From contig NC_081847.1 of NCBI RefSeq assembly GCF_963259705.1, positions 70,577,754-70,641,753 of the forward strand: a stretch of 64,000 nt of DNA. The letters run 5' to 3'. Shown here piece after piece: positions 10,448-21,871 of the stretch (the first letter of the stretch is position 1; every line of letters starts with the position of its first letter). Under the pieces are notes generated by a model that was not told the origin of the DNA, did no database searches, and saw only the letters and a list, made by a program, of their open reading frames with translations. The DNA is from Myotis daubentonii (Eukaryota; Chordata; Mammalia; Chiroptera; Vespertilionidae). The translations under genes and the position numbers were made by a program.

Positions 10448-12579
10448 TCTCCTCAAAGCAAGGGTCAAGTGTTCTGGGTTCACTGAGGGCCATAGTTAGA
10501 GGTATTTGCAGGAAGGAGGCATAAATCAGATCCAGTCCAGCCTCTCAGCTTCAGAAATATTTGAATCCTTTCTTCTATGATGCCAAGGAATTTGGGGCCT
10601 TTAAATTCCATTTCATGTGGGCCAGCGATTGGTCCAAGTTTTCACTGGCCAACCCATCAGTTGTTAGAACCCAGCCAGCTCCTGGCCTGAGCGCAGAGAA
10701 TGCAGAACCCCTGGTACGTGCTGCATGTCAAGAAGATCAGCCTGGTCCAACATTACCTTTCCCCCTTCCTTCTTCAAGCACCACAAAAATCCATTCCCAC
10801 GAATATTCCCCACATTTCTGATGGTATCAATTAACAAGTTTCTGTACTTCTGTATGGCTCCAAGATTCTTTCCTACTCACTCAGAGTCTATTTTTCACTC
10901 TCTAGGCCAGAACTGATTCCCACCTGCCAGTTAGGCAGCCTTGAGGGGTGGGGCAAGCAGGCACTTGGGAGCTTTCTCCAGTAGGGAAGGGTGGGGACTG
11001 CTTCCACCCAGCGTTTTGGATTGCCTTGGATTTCTCCCATGTCCTCTCATAGAGGCATTCCACTTGTCACTCTCCCACGCTTCCTGTCGCTGCCCCGCTT
11101 CACTGAAGTGCAGCAGGGCTGTGCCCTTGGCAATTTGCAGTGCATTGCCAACTTTGGTTTTGGAGATCTCAGCCCCACTGCCGAGTCATGAGATCCTTTC
11201 ACCACGGCATGGAAGTGCTCTCCGGTTCATTCTGTGCTCACATTACTCTGGGCTGGCTTTGCTGACTGTCCCTTTACATCATTCTGTGCAATTAGAAATA
11301 AACATTCGACCCCACAGCCTGGACATTCCTCCCTCCTTAGATTGGACTGTGACAAAAGCTCCCCCTTCTGGAAGAGTCACCTCCTGGTGGTCAGACCATA
11401 TCAAGAAACACAGGAAGTCGCCCTTGACCATTGTGCTCCATGGTCTGGTGCCTGGGCCAGAGCATGAGCAGCAACCTCGAGTGTCTTGCCTCATGACAGC
11501 CCAATAATTTTCAACACCCACATTCCCTGGAGGACATGTTGCCTGTTCTGATTTCTGTATCAGTCAGGAGTCGTTAGTTGCAAACAACAGAAGCCAGCTC
11601 TGGAAAACTTAAGCAAAAAGTGAGCGCATGGGATAGCTACTCGCTAGGATTAAACAACCGGGCTCTGAAAAAGGTAGGAACAAGGGCGATATGGGGACCA
11701 TGGTATTTAGGACCCATGAACCACCTCTTAGGGTTCTGTAATTAAAACACCTTAGGGACAACTGCCTCCATTTTATGTATCACTCTGCTCAAAATAGCAA
11801 TTCCCTAAAGACTAAGTCTAACTGGACTGGTTTGGGTCGCATGTCCATCACATGGCTGGGGGAAAGAATGGAAGATCTGTCACCGACAGCCCCACCAGGA
11901 CAGACAGCAGAGGAGTAGGACCTGCAGGAAAATAATGTTTCGTTCAATGTGGCTTTGCTGTGACATTGATGAGATGCCATAGGAACCTAATTCAAATTTA
12001 CATCAATTAGCCTGTGGTAAAATTGGCTTAGTTATGCATCATTTCATTTAAAGTTATAGAACCTATTGACAATGTTAAGTGAGGACTGACTTTGTGTTTA
12101 AATGTAACTGAGGTTTGATTTAACATCAGGTTTTATAAACAATTTTCTCACACCAGACTATTTGTATAGGCTGGTCTCTCCACCCAAGATGCCTTCTCTT
12201 CCCCTCTTCTCCACTTGGCCATCGCTTCCTCATCCTGTAAATTCAGGATGAATTACCTTCTCCAGAAAAGCTTCCTCGGACCCTTCAGCAGAACCAATCA
12301 TCCCTCCTCATGTGTCCACAGGCTGTGTACTTCCTTCTGCCACGGCATTTCCAATGTGGTTCTTGTGTGTTTGACCGACTCTCCAGCTAGTCTGCAAGAA
12401 CTGTGTCTGGTTCATCTTTATACCCCTGACAGTTAACTAGCTCAGGATCTGGCACACAGTAGGTATTCAACAAAAGTTTACTCCCTCTCCTCTGGCTTTG
12501 GATTCTAGAATAAACACAATACAAAGTCAATGTTATGAAGGTTCACAACACCATTATCCGGGCTATAGATGGAGGATCT
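10448..12579. other. Intergenic sequence between the two gene 3' ends
   Basis: No exon seen. The 188-codon frame at 10941-11507 matches no protein I know and overlaps other open frames, so it is treated as chance. The stretch near 12040-12130 (gaacctattgacaatgttaa) looks like an old dispersed repeat that I could not assign. Confidence 0.4.
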
Positions 12580-12601
12580 CATTTTTAGAAAAAGGACAGC
12601 C

Positions 12602-12607
12602 TTTATT
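12602..12607 (-). promoter_or_regulatory. STK4: Candidate distal STK4 polyadenylation signal
   Basis: On the minus strand the sequence reads aataaaggctgtcc, followed about 45 bases later by the GT-rich stretch tggtgttgtgaacc. It would give a 3' UTR of about 3.8 kb. More proximal AATAAA motifs could give shorter isoforms. Confidence 0.45.
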
Positions 12608-13061
12608 TAAAATAAAGGTATAGGAAGAAGGAAGGAGGGAAGACAATTCCAACATAAGAGCACATAGGAAGCATCTCAAATTAAAAACAAGGCAAAGAAG
12701 GAAGCTATGTCTCATACATATACAAACTACTGACTTTGACTGATTATTTACATCCAAACCTTATAAAACAGCATTTCAAGTCGACACTAAAGCCAGTGTT
12801 ATTAGTTCTTGTTACAAAAAGTTAAAGCTACAAACTTCACATTTCTTAAGTTGTACATCTGCAACAGCATTTATGCATTTTTTTCCAAGTTGATCTGAGT
12901 ACAAGCTGGTGGAAGAATTTCCTCCCCCCAAACACAAATAAGAACATGGATTCCGAAGACAATGAATATAATCCTGATGAAAACACAAACACAGCGCTTA
13001 AGAAAGGATGGGGTGGGAGGGGGTGGAGTGGACAGAAACAGTTTTCTAGTAAATAAGGAGC

Positions 13062-13235
13062 TGCAATCTTTAGAGGCAACATGGTATGCTGGAAAGGGCA
13101 CTGGAATAAGAATCAGAACTGAATTTGAATCCTGGCTCTGCCATATTCTAGCTATGTGACCTTGAGCAACAGACTTCATTTCTCTGAGCCTGCTTCCTTA
13201 TCTGTAAAGGAGGACAATATACCTAGATCTCCCAG
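13062..13235 (+). repeat. MIR SINE
   Basis: Well-preserved core: ggaaagggcactggaataag, then aatcctggctctgccat, agctatgtgaccttgagcaa, ctctgagcctgcttccttat. It is antisense to the STK4 transcript. Confidence 0.85.
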
Positions 13236-14404
13236 AGCTATTATGTTTTAATATAGGACGATTCAGCTTATCTATTTCTTCTTGAGTGAGTTTAGTACTT
13301 TGTACTTTCAATTAGTCTATTTCACTTAAATTGTTGAATTTATTAGCATAAAATTGTTCATAAAGTTGTTCATAATATTAGCCTGTAGGATCAATAAAGA
13401 CCTCTCTCATTCCTGATGTTGCTAAGAGCTACTGAGTTTTAAATGGTATAATAAATTTCTGGCACCTGCTAGGTGCTAAATAAACATTCCCTGGATCAAA
13501 ATCTGTAGTCTCAAGAAGTTAAGGTTAAGGTTCTTAAGTTGCTTCAAAGTATTGCGTCAGTCGGTCTGTCTACCAATCATCCATCCATCCATCCATCCAC
13601 CCACCCAAACACTCATCCATCAACCCAATGGTTGGGAGAAGGAATAATGGAGAAGGAAAAATAGAAATTTGCTTAAAAATTATTGATGAGGAAGCAATAA
13701 AGATATTCTTAGAGAATTCGAGATTTTTTAAAGACACTATTAGGTGTGGGTCATCGTTTCTTAGAAGGAGAGAACAAGTAAGGGGCTACGAGTTCCCTGG
13801 AAGCTTGAGTCACAAGTGCTTGAGCATGACTGCCACTCAGGGCTCCATTAGTATTCAAGGAAAAACATGACTAGGATTTGCTCCTCTGCCTTCCTGTCAC
13901 TAGAAAACTAATACAACTGGTCAGGAAGTTTATCTGATCCAAAAGAAATTGCTTTCTGGCAGAAGACTATGTCCAGCTAGACTGAAGAGCAATGCACTTT
14001 GTTGGACCAGCATGTTGGGTGCACACATGCTTGAAACAAAATAAACTCCAGATCAAGATTCAAGAATATTTATGGGGAAAAACAAACTTGTTTTACTTAG
14101 CTCTAGCTTAGGAAGACAGAAAAAGGGCATTGCCCTCCTGTCTGGCCAAGTGCAAAGTCCTTTTTAAAAAAGCAAGAGGCCGAGGCCGGAGGACTGCTAA
14201 TTAGCACAGCAGCCGGTGTCGGGGAGTGCTTGCTCCATGATATGGTTTTTAAAACTCACTTGGCTGTCAGACTTGACTACTAATTCAGCTGCTTCCCAGC
14301 TTAAAAATGCCCGTTAAGAGTTACTTAGTCTGAGTGAGAAAAGGTGGTCCCTTTATTAAAAAGAGACTTTCCCCTGTAAATGCTGGTCCCTCCCATACAG
14401 TGAT

Positions 14405-14570
14405 GTTATGAATCCTGGTTCTATCACTTACTAGCTGTACTGCCTTCTCTGAACCTGTTTCTTTGTCTATGAAATGGAGATAAAGTCCTTAACTCACAGA
14501 GTTATTGTAAAATTTGGAGCTCACAGAAAGAGTCTACTGAGCAGTGTGCCTGGCACATCATGTGGCCAAC
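14405..14570 (+). repeat. MIR SINE
   Basis: Contains aatcctggttctatcactta, ctagctgtactgccttctct and gtctatgaaatggagataaa, ending gtgtgcctggcacatcatg. Antisense within the probable STK4 3' UTR. Confidence 0.8.
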
Positions 14571-16400
14571 GAATGCTAGCTGCCATGTACTATTCCGGGG
14601 AGACCCTCAAATTGCCCTCTGTTCTCTGTATCTGCCACACAGCTGCTTAAGTGGCCAAGCCCTGCAGAACAACTGCCTCTTGCATTTTTTAAAACTTGCT
14701 TTAATTGCAAAGAACAGAATCTGGCCACAGAAGAGGAACATTCCCTGCCTTCCCATTGATTCCCAGGTTTGGGAAGCAAAAACAATTCTGGGGTCAAATT
14801 TCAGTGTCCTCAGGTGCAACCCAGGCACAGCCTCCTATCTGAGAGGAAGACATATTTGAAAATAAAAACACATTTGCCCTTCCCAACTGTCTCCTCTTTG
14901 CCGTGTGACTAAGTGACAGGTGGCTCTGAGCCAACGCTGCAGAAGGGCTCAGTGCTGTCTTCTGTGAGCCTTCTGCTCTGCTTTTGGCCTTAAATCTGTC
15001 TGCACGAGGCCTGTCTGCTATCAGGCAGATGGTGCAGAGGCCATGGAGTGGCTGGCACAGGATCTGGCTCCCCTGGGAATCTCTTCATAGCCTCACCCAT
15101 TGAAGGGACAAAGCAAGAGCAAGTTCCCATTAGCAGGCTTGCCTGGAGTAACTTAACCAAACGTGACACAGGTCTCTTCCCTTGGAGAAGGGGCTGCTCG
15201 GTTCAGTGAACGGGGGAGGGAGCAGCCCGAGGTGTAGTCCCAGCTCCCACTTCCACCTGCTTTGTGATTTTGGCCATGCTGCTTGCCCTCTCCAAGCCTC
15301 AGCCACACCAGATGACAGCTAGGGTCCCCTCTAGCTCTGGCTTCCACGTGTCTGGGTTGAGCCTCCTGGAGAACAAATCTTAGTCTGACATTCACTATCC
15401 TTTCCAGACCCCTTAGCAGTAAAATAAAAAAGTCACATATTTGAATGTGGATCACAAAATCAATGCCCGCTACCCGTCTGTAAGGAATGCAGTGCAAAAT
15501 GCCACACGTGTGACCTTCACATGAACAATGAAAACTTCAAAGCCCTTCCCTTTTGTGGACTGATCATAGCCCCGTGTTTGCTGGGAGATCCTAGCAGGCC
15601 TGTCCCCTCACTGGGTCACGTCTCCTCTTAAGGCACTGGGCAGGATCTGTGCTGTGACTCAGGCAGTTGGGAGAGTGGAGGTGGATAAAAGGCGCTGAAA
15701 CCACAAAGGCCAATTTGCAGAGAAGGTGCCAGGCTTCTCCTGGGACTCAAGGTAAACAGGACTCTCAAGGCTTTCCCTTGAGCGCCACCAGCAGCTCCGG
15801 GAGCTAGGGATGACCCACGCAAGGCTGAAATGTGGTGAAAACTGGCCCGGACCTAATTTTTAAATAAGCAGCCCTGCAAAAGGGTGAGGTTGGCTCCTGG
15901 GAGTGGAGTGGCCCCATGGCCCCAGTGTGCCTGTCCTCTGTTCCACAGTACCATAATCTCACAGAAAAGAGGCAAACTGCTTAGAACTGTACCTGTACAG
16001 AGATGCCACCACACTGAGTGGGGAATCTAGTTACAATTTACACATATATGCATATTTATAGTTTTTAAAAAGTCTTCCAGAGAGAACAGTTGAAAGCTAT
16101 TGGGAGAAGAAAAACAAAAGACAATGTAAAACTTTCCCAGCTACCATTGGACTAGGCGTCTCTGAGTTTAAAAGTGCCCATAGAAGTCCTTTGAGATAAT
16201 AAACCTGACCGACTGAGACACTCACACACACCAAGACATCTCGCTCGCTGACCAGCGAGACATCCCTTCCCTCCGGCGCACATTCCTGAGTTCACAAAGG
16301 TGCGTGGAGAAGCAAGGGCAGAGTGGTGGCTAACGAGCCTGAGCAGCGAGGATCCGAGCTCACCGAAGGCCGTGTGGGCGTGGCCCTCCGCTGGCCGGGC

Positions 16401-16559
16401 TCAGAAGTTCTGCTGCCGCCGCTTCTTCGCCTCAATGGCATCCAAGATGGGCTGCCGCTTGGACTGGTACTTCTGCCGGATCTCTTCAATCTCCTGCTCC
16501 ATCATGGGGTCGAGGGCCAAGAGCCTCTTCCGAAGGTCCTCCACTGTCCAACTCTTCAG
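16401..16559 (-). CDS. STK4: STK4 (MST1) last coding exon: SARAH domain and stop
   Basis: Encodes the last 52 residues and the TGA stop of the Hippo-pathway serine/threonine kinase MST1, from LKSWTVEDLRKRLLALD to the terminal KKRRQQNF. This is most of the SARAH domain, the antiparallel coiled-coil helix used for homodimerisation and for pairing with RASSF proteins and SAV1. The stretch VEDLRKRLLAL also matches the C-terminal nuclear export signal described for MST1. The acceptor on the minus strand is ttctctcctag, ending at 16560, phase 0, matching the phase-0 donor of the exon at 56410. Compared with the human protein as I remember it, the only visible change is Q to R in VEDLQ. The following sequence is 3' UTR, convergent with KCNS1. 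Confidence 0.97.
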   Translation of the reverse strand: MKSWTVEDLRKRLLALDPMMEQEIEEIRQKYQSKRQPILDAIEAKKRRQQNF

Positions 16560-17856
16560 CTAGGAGAGAAGTGGAAAGTACAGTCACCCAGGGGGAAGGG
16601 GGAGAAAAGAACACACAATCACCCCGAGTAGGGGTGGCGGTGGTCGAAAAGTGACAGTTCACTCAAATGACGGCATGCCACCAAGCTTCTCTGAGACAAT
16701 TTATTCCTGTAAGAGTTCCAAGTGCTAATCTCTTTGTGCCTGGACCAAGAACTTAATGAATCATACTTTCATCTCCCCTACCTTTTAAATTCATTGTTAG
16801 GCATTAAAATAACAGGGACTTGATGTATGCAAACTAATGGTTGTCTCCTCGTTCTGTCCGACCCAGGAGATGGGCATCTGGACACCACACCAATGAGACG
16901 ATGCAGACTAAGGGGCAGATGCTCTCTCCTCACCCCCAGGGTCATGCTAATTAATCATCGCTAACATTTACTGGGGGTAAATCATACGCCAGACCCCACT
17001 CTAAGCACTTTCTATGGATTATCTAGATAAGCATCTTATAAACACAATCCAGGGGTGGGGGGATTGGAGAAACCCTGAAACTTCTGAGAATCCATCACCC
17101 ACAGAAGAAAATAGGAGTCGATAAGTAAGTTAATAACCATGGCTAGCACATATAATGCTTTACATTCATTGATTCATCTAATCCTTGAAACCCTATGATT
17201 TGAGCATGTCATTATCTCCAAGTTACAGATGAACAAGTGAACGAAGAGAGTGGCTAAATGCCCTGCCAGTGTCTCACAGCGAGTATGGGGCAGAGTCTAG
17301 ATTCAAATCCAGAGTCCAAGCTCTTGCTCTTAAACTGGCATCGCAGGAGGAGCAGACGCCCAAAGCACAGGCTTTACAACCAACTCCATGGCTCTGCCTC
17401 TCGCAAGTGCTGTGAGACTCAGGCAAGCTGCCCACCTCTCCGGCCTTCCTCACCTACAGAAGTGGGACAGCAATGCCTCATGTTTCTCATTAGAACTGCG
17501 AGCACAGTGCCTGGTAGACTGTGTGCTTAGAGATGGCACTGCGTGCGACAGCCCATGCTCAGCCTGTGTCTGCAGCTGCTGGGCGAGTGGCTTGGCTGCC
17601 ATATGGATGGAGTCTTCACTGAAACCAAGCAAGGCCAGTCCTGGCTGGCAGGGGGGAATGAATGCAACATTGTCCACAGCAGGTGGTGATAAAGTCTGTG
17701 AGCTCACAACCCTTTTAATAGGTATCGGTTTTAAGAACTCAAAAGGCTCACTCAAATCTTAGAGAGATTTATGGAATCATCACCTCCCTCGGCCCCTTCC
17801 TGAGGCCCCAACAGGGAAGTGGTACAGGAAGGAGGGTGAAGGAGCCTTTCTGTCCC

Positions 17857-17942
17857 CCTTCCTTTAGGGGGTGGGGTGTGAGTGAGTGTGGAGTGCTACA
17901 GTGGCCTCCCCAGAAATGGTTTAGTGACCTGTCACCACAGGA
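17857..17942 (+). repeat. Short dispersed sequence, copy A (inverted partner at 18777)
   Basis: The 86 bases ccttcctttaggg...gtcaccacagga recur in inverted orientation at 18777-18862 with roughly 85% identity by eye (shared blocks ggtggggtgtgag, acagtggcctcc, agtgacctgtcaccacagga). I do not recognise the family. Confidence 0.75.
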
Positions 17943-18261
17943 ATTTCCCTTGGCCCCACTACAGGGAGGTTGTCTGAGAAGTGAGAAAAGCCTAACAGTT
18001 CAAGACCAAAGGTCCTTTGTAATGTGAGAATGGAAAGACCTGAGAGTGTGGGGAAATGATGGAAAAAATGCAACTTCCTTTCCAGGCTGTAGTTTTATAC
18101 CATCTAGGAGGTTGGTGCTCTTGGCCGAAGGATACCCCAAAAAGTGATGCTTGCTTAGTCTTTAGCTTTTCTAATTCCTTCTGCAGAGAACACCCCAGCT
18201 TGAACTGCTGATACTGAATATGACTGGTAGTTAGGGACTCCCCCTTTCAGATCACAGATCC

Positions 18262-18450
18262 TAAATCTCTACAGGCTGTGTAACCCTGGACAAATAACTT
18301 CACCTCTTTGAGCCTCAGTTTCCCCCTCTGGAAAACAGACAAAACCAGTTCCTCCATCCTTGGGCTGTAATGAGGACTGGATGAGTTAAGGGTGCGATGT
18401 TCTCAGAACTTCATACAGTACATACGTAGCAGATGGTAAGCATTCCAAAA
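18262..18450 (+). repeat. MIR SINE
   Basis: Contains ctgtgtaaccctggacaaat, ctttgagcctcagtttcccc and the following degenerate 3' part (gtaatgaggactggatgagt). Confidence 0.75.
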
Positions 18451-18699
18451 ATGACAGCAGTTATCACTGTTATTTCTATTACCTTTGCTATTATTATTAT
18501 TGTTAATATTATTAAAAGACTCTATTAATATCCATAAACAAACTGCTTCTGTAACCTCTGATGTAAGCCAACATCAAACAAGTAAAAAAAGAAAATATTC
18601 TACACTATTTTGAGCTAATATGTCTAAGGGTTGGCACTTTCCCGCAATGCCCATTAAACTTATAATTATAGTTCAACGAAATATTTTTCATCCATCCAC

Positions 18700-18970
18700 C
18701 CATTTATCAAATAGTCACTGAACACCTACTATGAGCCAGGCACTGTCCGGGGCACATAGGATAGACGGAGAGAGAATCCTGTGGTGACAGGTCACTGAAC
18801 CCCTTCTGAGGAGGCCACTGTCGCCCTTCACACTCCCTCACACCCCACCCCTGAAAAGAAGGCTGGAGTGTTTTCTTTTCCAGTGAAAAACAAAACAAAA
18901 TCAGTGCCCTTCTGAAGCTACCATTTTAGTGAGGAAAGACAGACAAATAAAACACAGTAAATTCCTCTTA
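18700..18970 (-). repeat. L2-like LINE fragment with a foreign insertion
   Basis: Begins cactgaacacctactatgag, ccaggcactgtcc, and resumes after about 18875 as gtgaaaaacaaaacaaaatc, tgcccttctgaagctacc, aaagacagacaaataaaaca. These phrases are normally nearly contiguous in L2 and MIR-type 3' ends. The interruption is the sequence at 18777-18862. Orientation is judged from these phrases only. Confidence 0.6.
18777..18862 (-). repeat. Short dispersed sequence, copy B, inside an L2-like fragment
   Basis: Reverse-complement match to 17857-17942. It interrupts an L2-like sequence, so it behaves as an inserted unit rather than as part of that repeat. Confidence 0.7.
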
Positions 18971-20290
18971 CATTAGAAGGTGATATGGACTTTGGAAAAA
19001 AAATACAGTGAAGGAAGGGGAGTTGGGAACTGGGAGGGGCGACTTGCTTTTTATCCACTGTTAGGATGAAGAATCAACTGCAGAATGAAGAAATGTGGGT
19101 TAGTAGAGCTGCACTGGCTTTCCAACTCATTCTTTGACTCAAGGCAGCCCCTCTCCTCCGTACACCTGCCTCCCCCTGGGTGAGAAGGGCTGCCTAAATG
19201 ACCTCAAAGCTCTTTTTAGACTCAACGTCTCTCAAAGTGTGATCCATGGATCACTTGCACCAGAATCACTTGGTAAAAATACAGACTCCTGAGCCCCAAG
19301 CCAGAACTATTTGATCACACAGGAGGTGAGGCACAGGACTGCATGCTAAGGAAGCTATGCAGGTGTGTCTGATAAATCCTCATGTTTGGTAAGCATGATT
19401 CCCATCTTCCTTCTTGTTTTCCCAGTAGCAAAGTTCTCACAAAATAATTGGCCGGCCTCTGGTGGAAAGCTTCTTCTAGGTTTCCGATTATGCAGCTTTT
19501 TTCCCTTGATGCTAATTGGGGGCAACAATGACTTCCTCTGCTTTATCTCAGCCACCTTCAGACCAACTGACCTGCCCAGAGGCCTTTGGGGCTTAAGTTA
19601 CACCTGACCTATTAGAACACAGCCAGCCAGTCACTACTAATGACTCGGTCACACCACCCAGATATGGATTTTTCTGAAAACAAGCTGAGAGAATGGTTTT
19701 ATGGCGCCAAGTATAGCATTTCACCTTCCTGGTCATTGGTAGCATAAATAAATTTCAAGCGTTTTTCTTGCAGTAAAATAACCGTGGTTCTACAGTTTTG
19801 CTACAGCAAATTCTCAAATTGGCCATGTGGGTAGCTTGAGCTGCTGTCACAAATTAATGGAAATGCCACCATTTAGTATGTCATCTGTCACCCACGGTTT
19901 AGAGCCCTCTCTGTACTGTGACTCTCACATTTACATCTCTAGACCAAAATTCTCCTCTGAACCCCAGGCTCACACGTTTAGATCAGTTCCTACTGGACAT
20001 CTCAGTCCCCAAAGATCTTGTGTAACTTGGCCGCTTATCACATCTACAACAAAGCTCAGGAGTCCACCCCCTTCCTCACTCCCAACCTCCTCCCTACTGC
20101 CCAGTCTTCCCCACCTCAGGGTGCTCAAGTCATCCCCGATTCTTCCCTTTCCCTCACCACCCCTCTGCCCATGTCCAATCCTTCACTCTAATCTCTGAAA
20201 TACTGGTACAGCTCAAATCCCAACACGTTTTTCTCCAACCCCTCAAATCAGGCCACCATTATTTCATAGCAACAAACATAATTAAACAAA
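18971..20290. other. Intronic sequence without recognised genes
   Basis: No exon or young element seen. The pyrimidine-rich stretch 20040-20260 (many cctcc and ctccc) looks like degraded repeat or low-complexity DNA. Confidence 0.4.
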
Positions 20291-20304
20291 GAGAAATGGG
20301 TTAG

Positions 20305-20345
20305 CGGGCTCTGTGGCGCAATGGATAGCGCATTGGACTTCTAGT
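20305..20345 (+). pseudogene. Retroposed 5' half of tRNA-Arg(TCT)
   Basis: Bases 20307-20343 match the 5' exon of intron-containing tRNA-Arg-TCT: GGCTCTGTGGCGCAATGG, D-arm, anticodon stem and TCT plus A37. The sequence then stops, two bases (gt) past the tRNA intron's 5' splice site. A perfect 14-bp direct repeat gagaaatgggttag flanks the fragment (20291-20304 and 20346-20359), marking it as an insertion. There is no T arm, no acceptor 3' strand, no poly(A) and no terminator, so it is not a functional tRNA gene. The two extra 5' bases (cg) could be precursor leader. It fits the published class of tailless retropseudogenes copied from truncated RNAs. Confidence 0.9.
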
Positions 20346-21871
20346 GAGAAATGGGTTAGATCACTTCATCCTTGTTTCCGACTACACGTAGAACAAAACC
20401 CAACAATTCTCCAGGGCTACAAAGGCCCACATCTCTGGCCCCACTGGCCTCCCTGACTTCATCACCTACTGCCCACCCCCAACCCTTTGCTCAGAACCCT
20501 CTTGCCACACTTTATTTTAGATCCTCAAATAGGTCACACTTTTTCTGGCTTCAAGGGAAATGATCTTTCTGCCTTGATGGCTCACCTCCCTTGTCCCCTC
20601 CTCCCCCCAACTTCATCCTTGTCCCTTAGGCCTTAGCTCAGAAGTCCCATTCTCTGGCCATTTAATCTAGAAAGGTCGTCTACTTTCCATTATTCTCTAT
20701 CTCAGCCCCAAGTTTATTTCCTTCAAAACAGCCATGGCACCTTGTAATCATGCTCATTTGTCTCTCTTGCCAGGATGAAAGTTCCACGGGGGCAAAGGCT
20801 TTGTTTTGTTCGCTATGCTAAGCATGACACTGGCTGAAGGAATGAAAAAAAGCGCCTTTGTTTCCAGTCAAACAATAAAGGAAGCCATAGAAATCAAGGC
20901 AGCAGGCTTCCCTTGAGCACCACCCCCTGCGACAAGGCTCTGGGCGAGATGCTGAGAAGACTGGGTGTGGAACAAGGAGTGCGTTCCCTCAAGGAGCTTA
21001 CATTCCTCACAGCATTCTTTTGAAGGAAGTCTTTGCTCACTTGATTAAAATTGCTATGTTTTATACTGACTGATAAGAAAGTAGGTTTCCAATCTTGGCT
21101 TAGTCAGCAATAAAGGGCATGCCCAAATTAAAAAAAAAAAATTACTACTACAAGAAACACACATTGGAAAGAACGAGATAATCAGAAGAATAAGACGCTA
21201 CCCTTCTAGACAAGACAAAATGAATGCCGAGCCCAGAGCCACAGGCTCATTACTGAAGGTGGGTTGTGCTGAACAGACCAAACACGGAGATTTGGGCTCT
21301 CTTCCCGGGAGAAGTCACAGAAGGATGGAGAAAGTAAAATATGCCTCTTACTCGTGGTCATTTAGAATTCCCTGACTGCTCAGGAAAATGGCAAGGGCGG
21401 GCTCCGAGTGTGAGAGAAAGCACTGGTGTTTGAGGTCACTTTCACTCACTCCTGTCCAATAACCGCCTAGACGGCACCCACCATGGCCTGTGGCCCTGAC
21501 GGATGTCTGCCACATGTCTGAGCAAGTAAAGGTAACACATATGCAGATGAGATTTCTCTGAAACAATGAGGTCTCTGAAAATGTTATATCTAAGGTAGGC
21601 ATTTTTTTTTAAATCCGAAATTCAGCCTTCCTCAGTTTCAGCAGGATACAATACTGTCTTATACTGATTTTACACATAAACATGGAAGAAATAGGTTAAT
21701 TACGTGAGCACATGCTGTGTGTTCGGCATGGAGCAAGCACTTTCTGTCTGCCCTATTTCACTTAAGCCATCTGTAAGGTAGGTACCATTATTGTTCTCCT
21801 TTTACAAATGAGGCCAATGAGGATAAGAGTGGGCAAGTAATTCCCCCAAAGTGAAACAGCAAAGAATTGGA

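Larger units (their letters stand above)
12580..16400 (-). other. STK4: Probable STK4 3' UTR
   Basis: About 3.8 kb downstream of the STK4 stop on the minus strand. Human STK4 has a 3' UTR of several kilobases, so the length is plausible. Several minus-strand AATAAA motifs occur (reverse of tttatt near 12602, 13336 and 14352); the most distal has the best context. Two antisense MIR copies lie inside. A small hairpin can form at about 16241-16262 (tctcgct...agcgaga). Confidence 0.45.

Noticed and set aside
10941..11507. 188-codon open frame on the plus strand between the genes
   Set aside because: No recognisable domain, overlapping alternative frames in the same stretch, no splice-linked context, and no upstream promoter signature.
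16292..16631. Frames on both strands around the STK4 last exon (65, 87 and 102 codons)
   Set aside because: They are out-of-frame shadows; the true frame is set by the SARAH homology and by matching splice phases.
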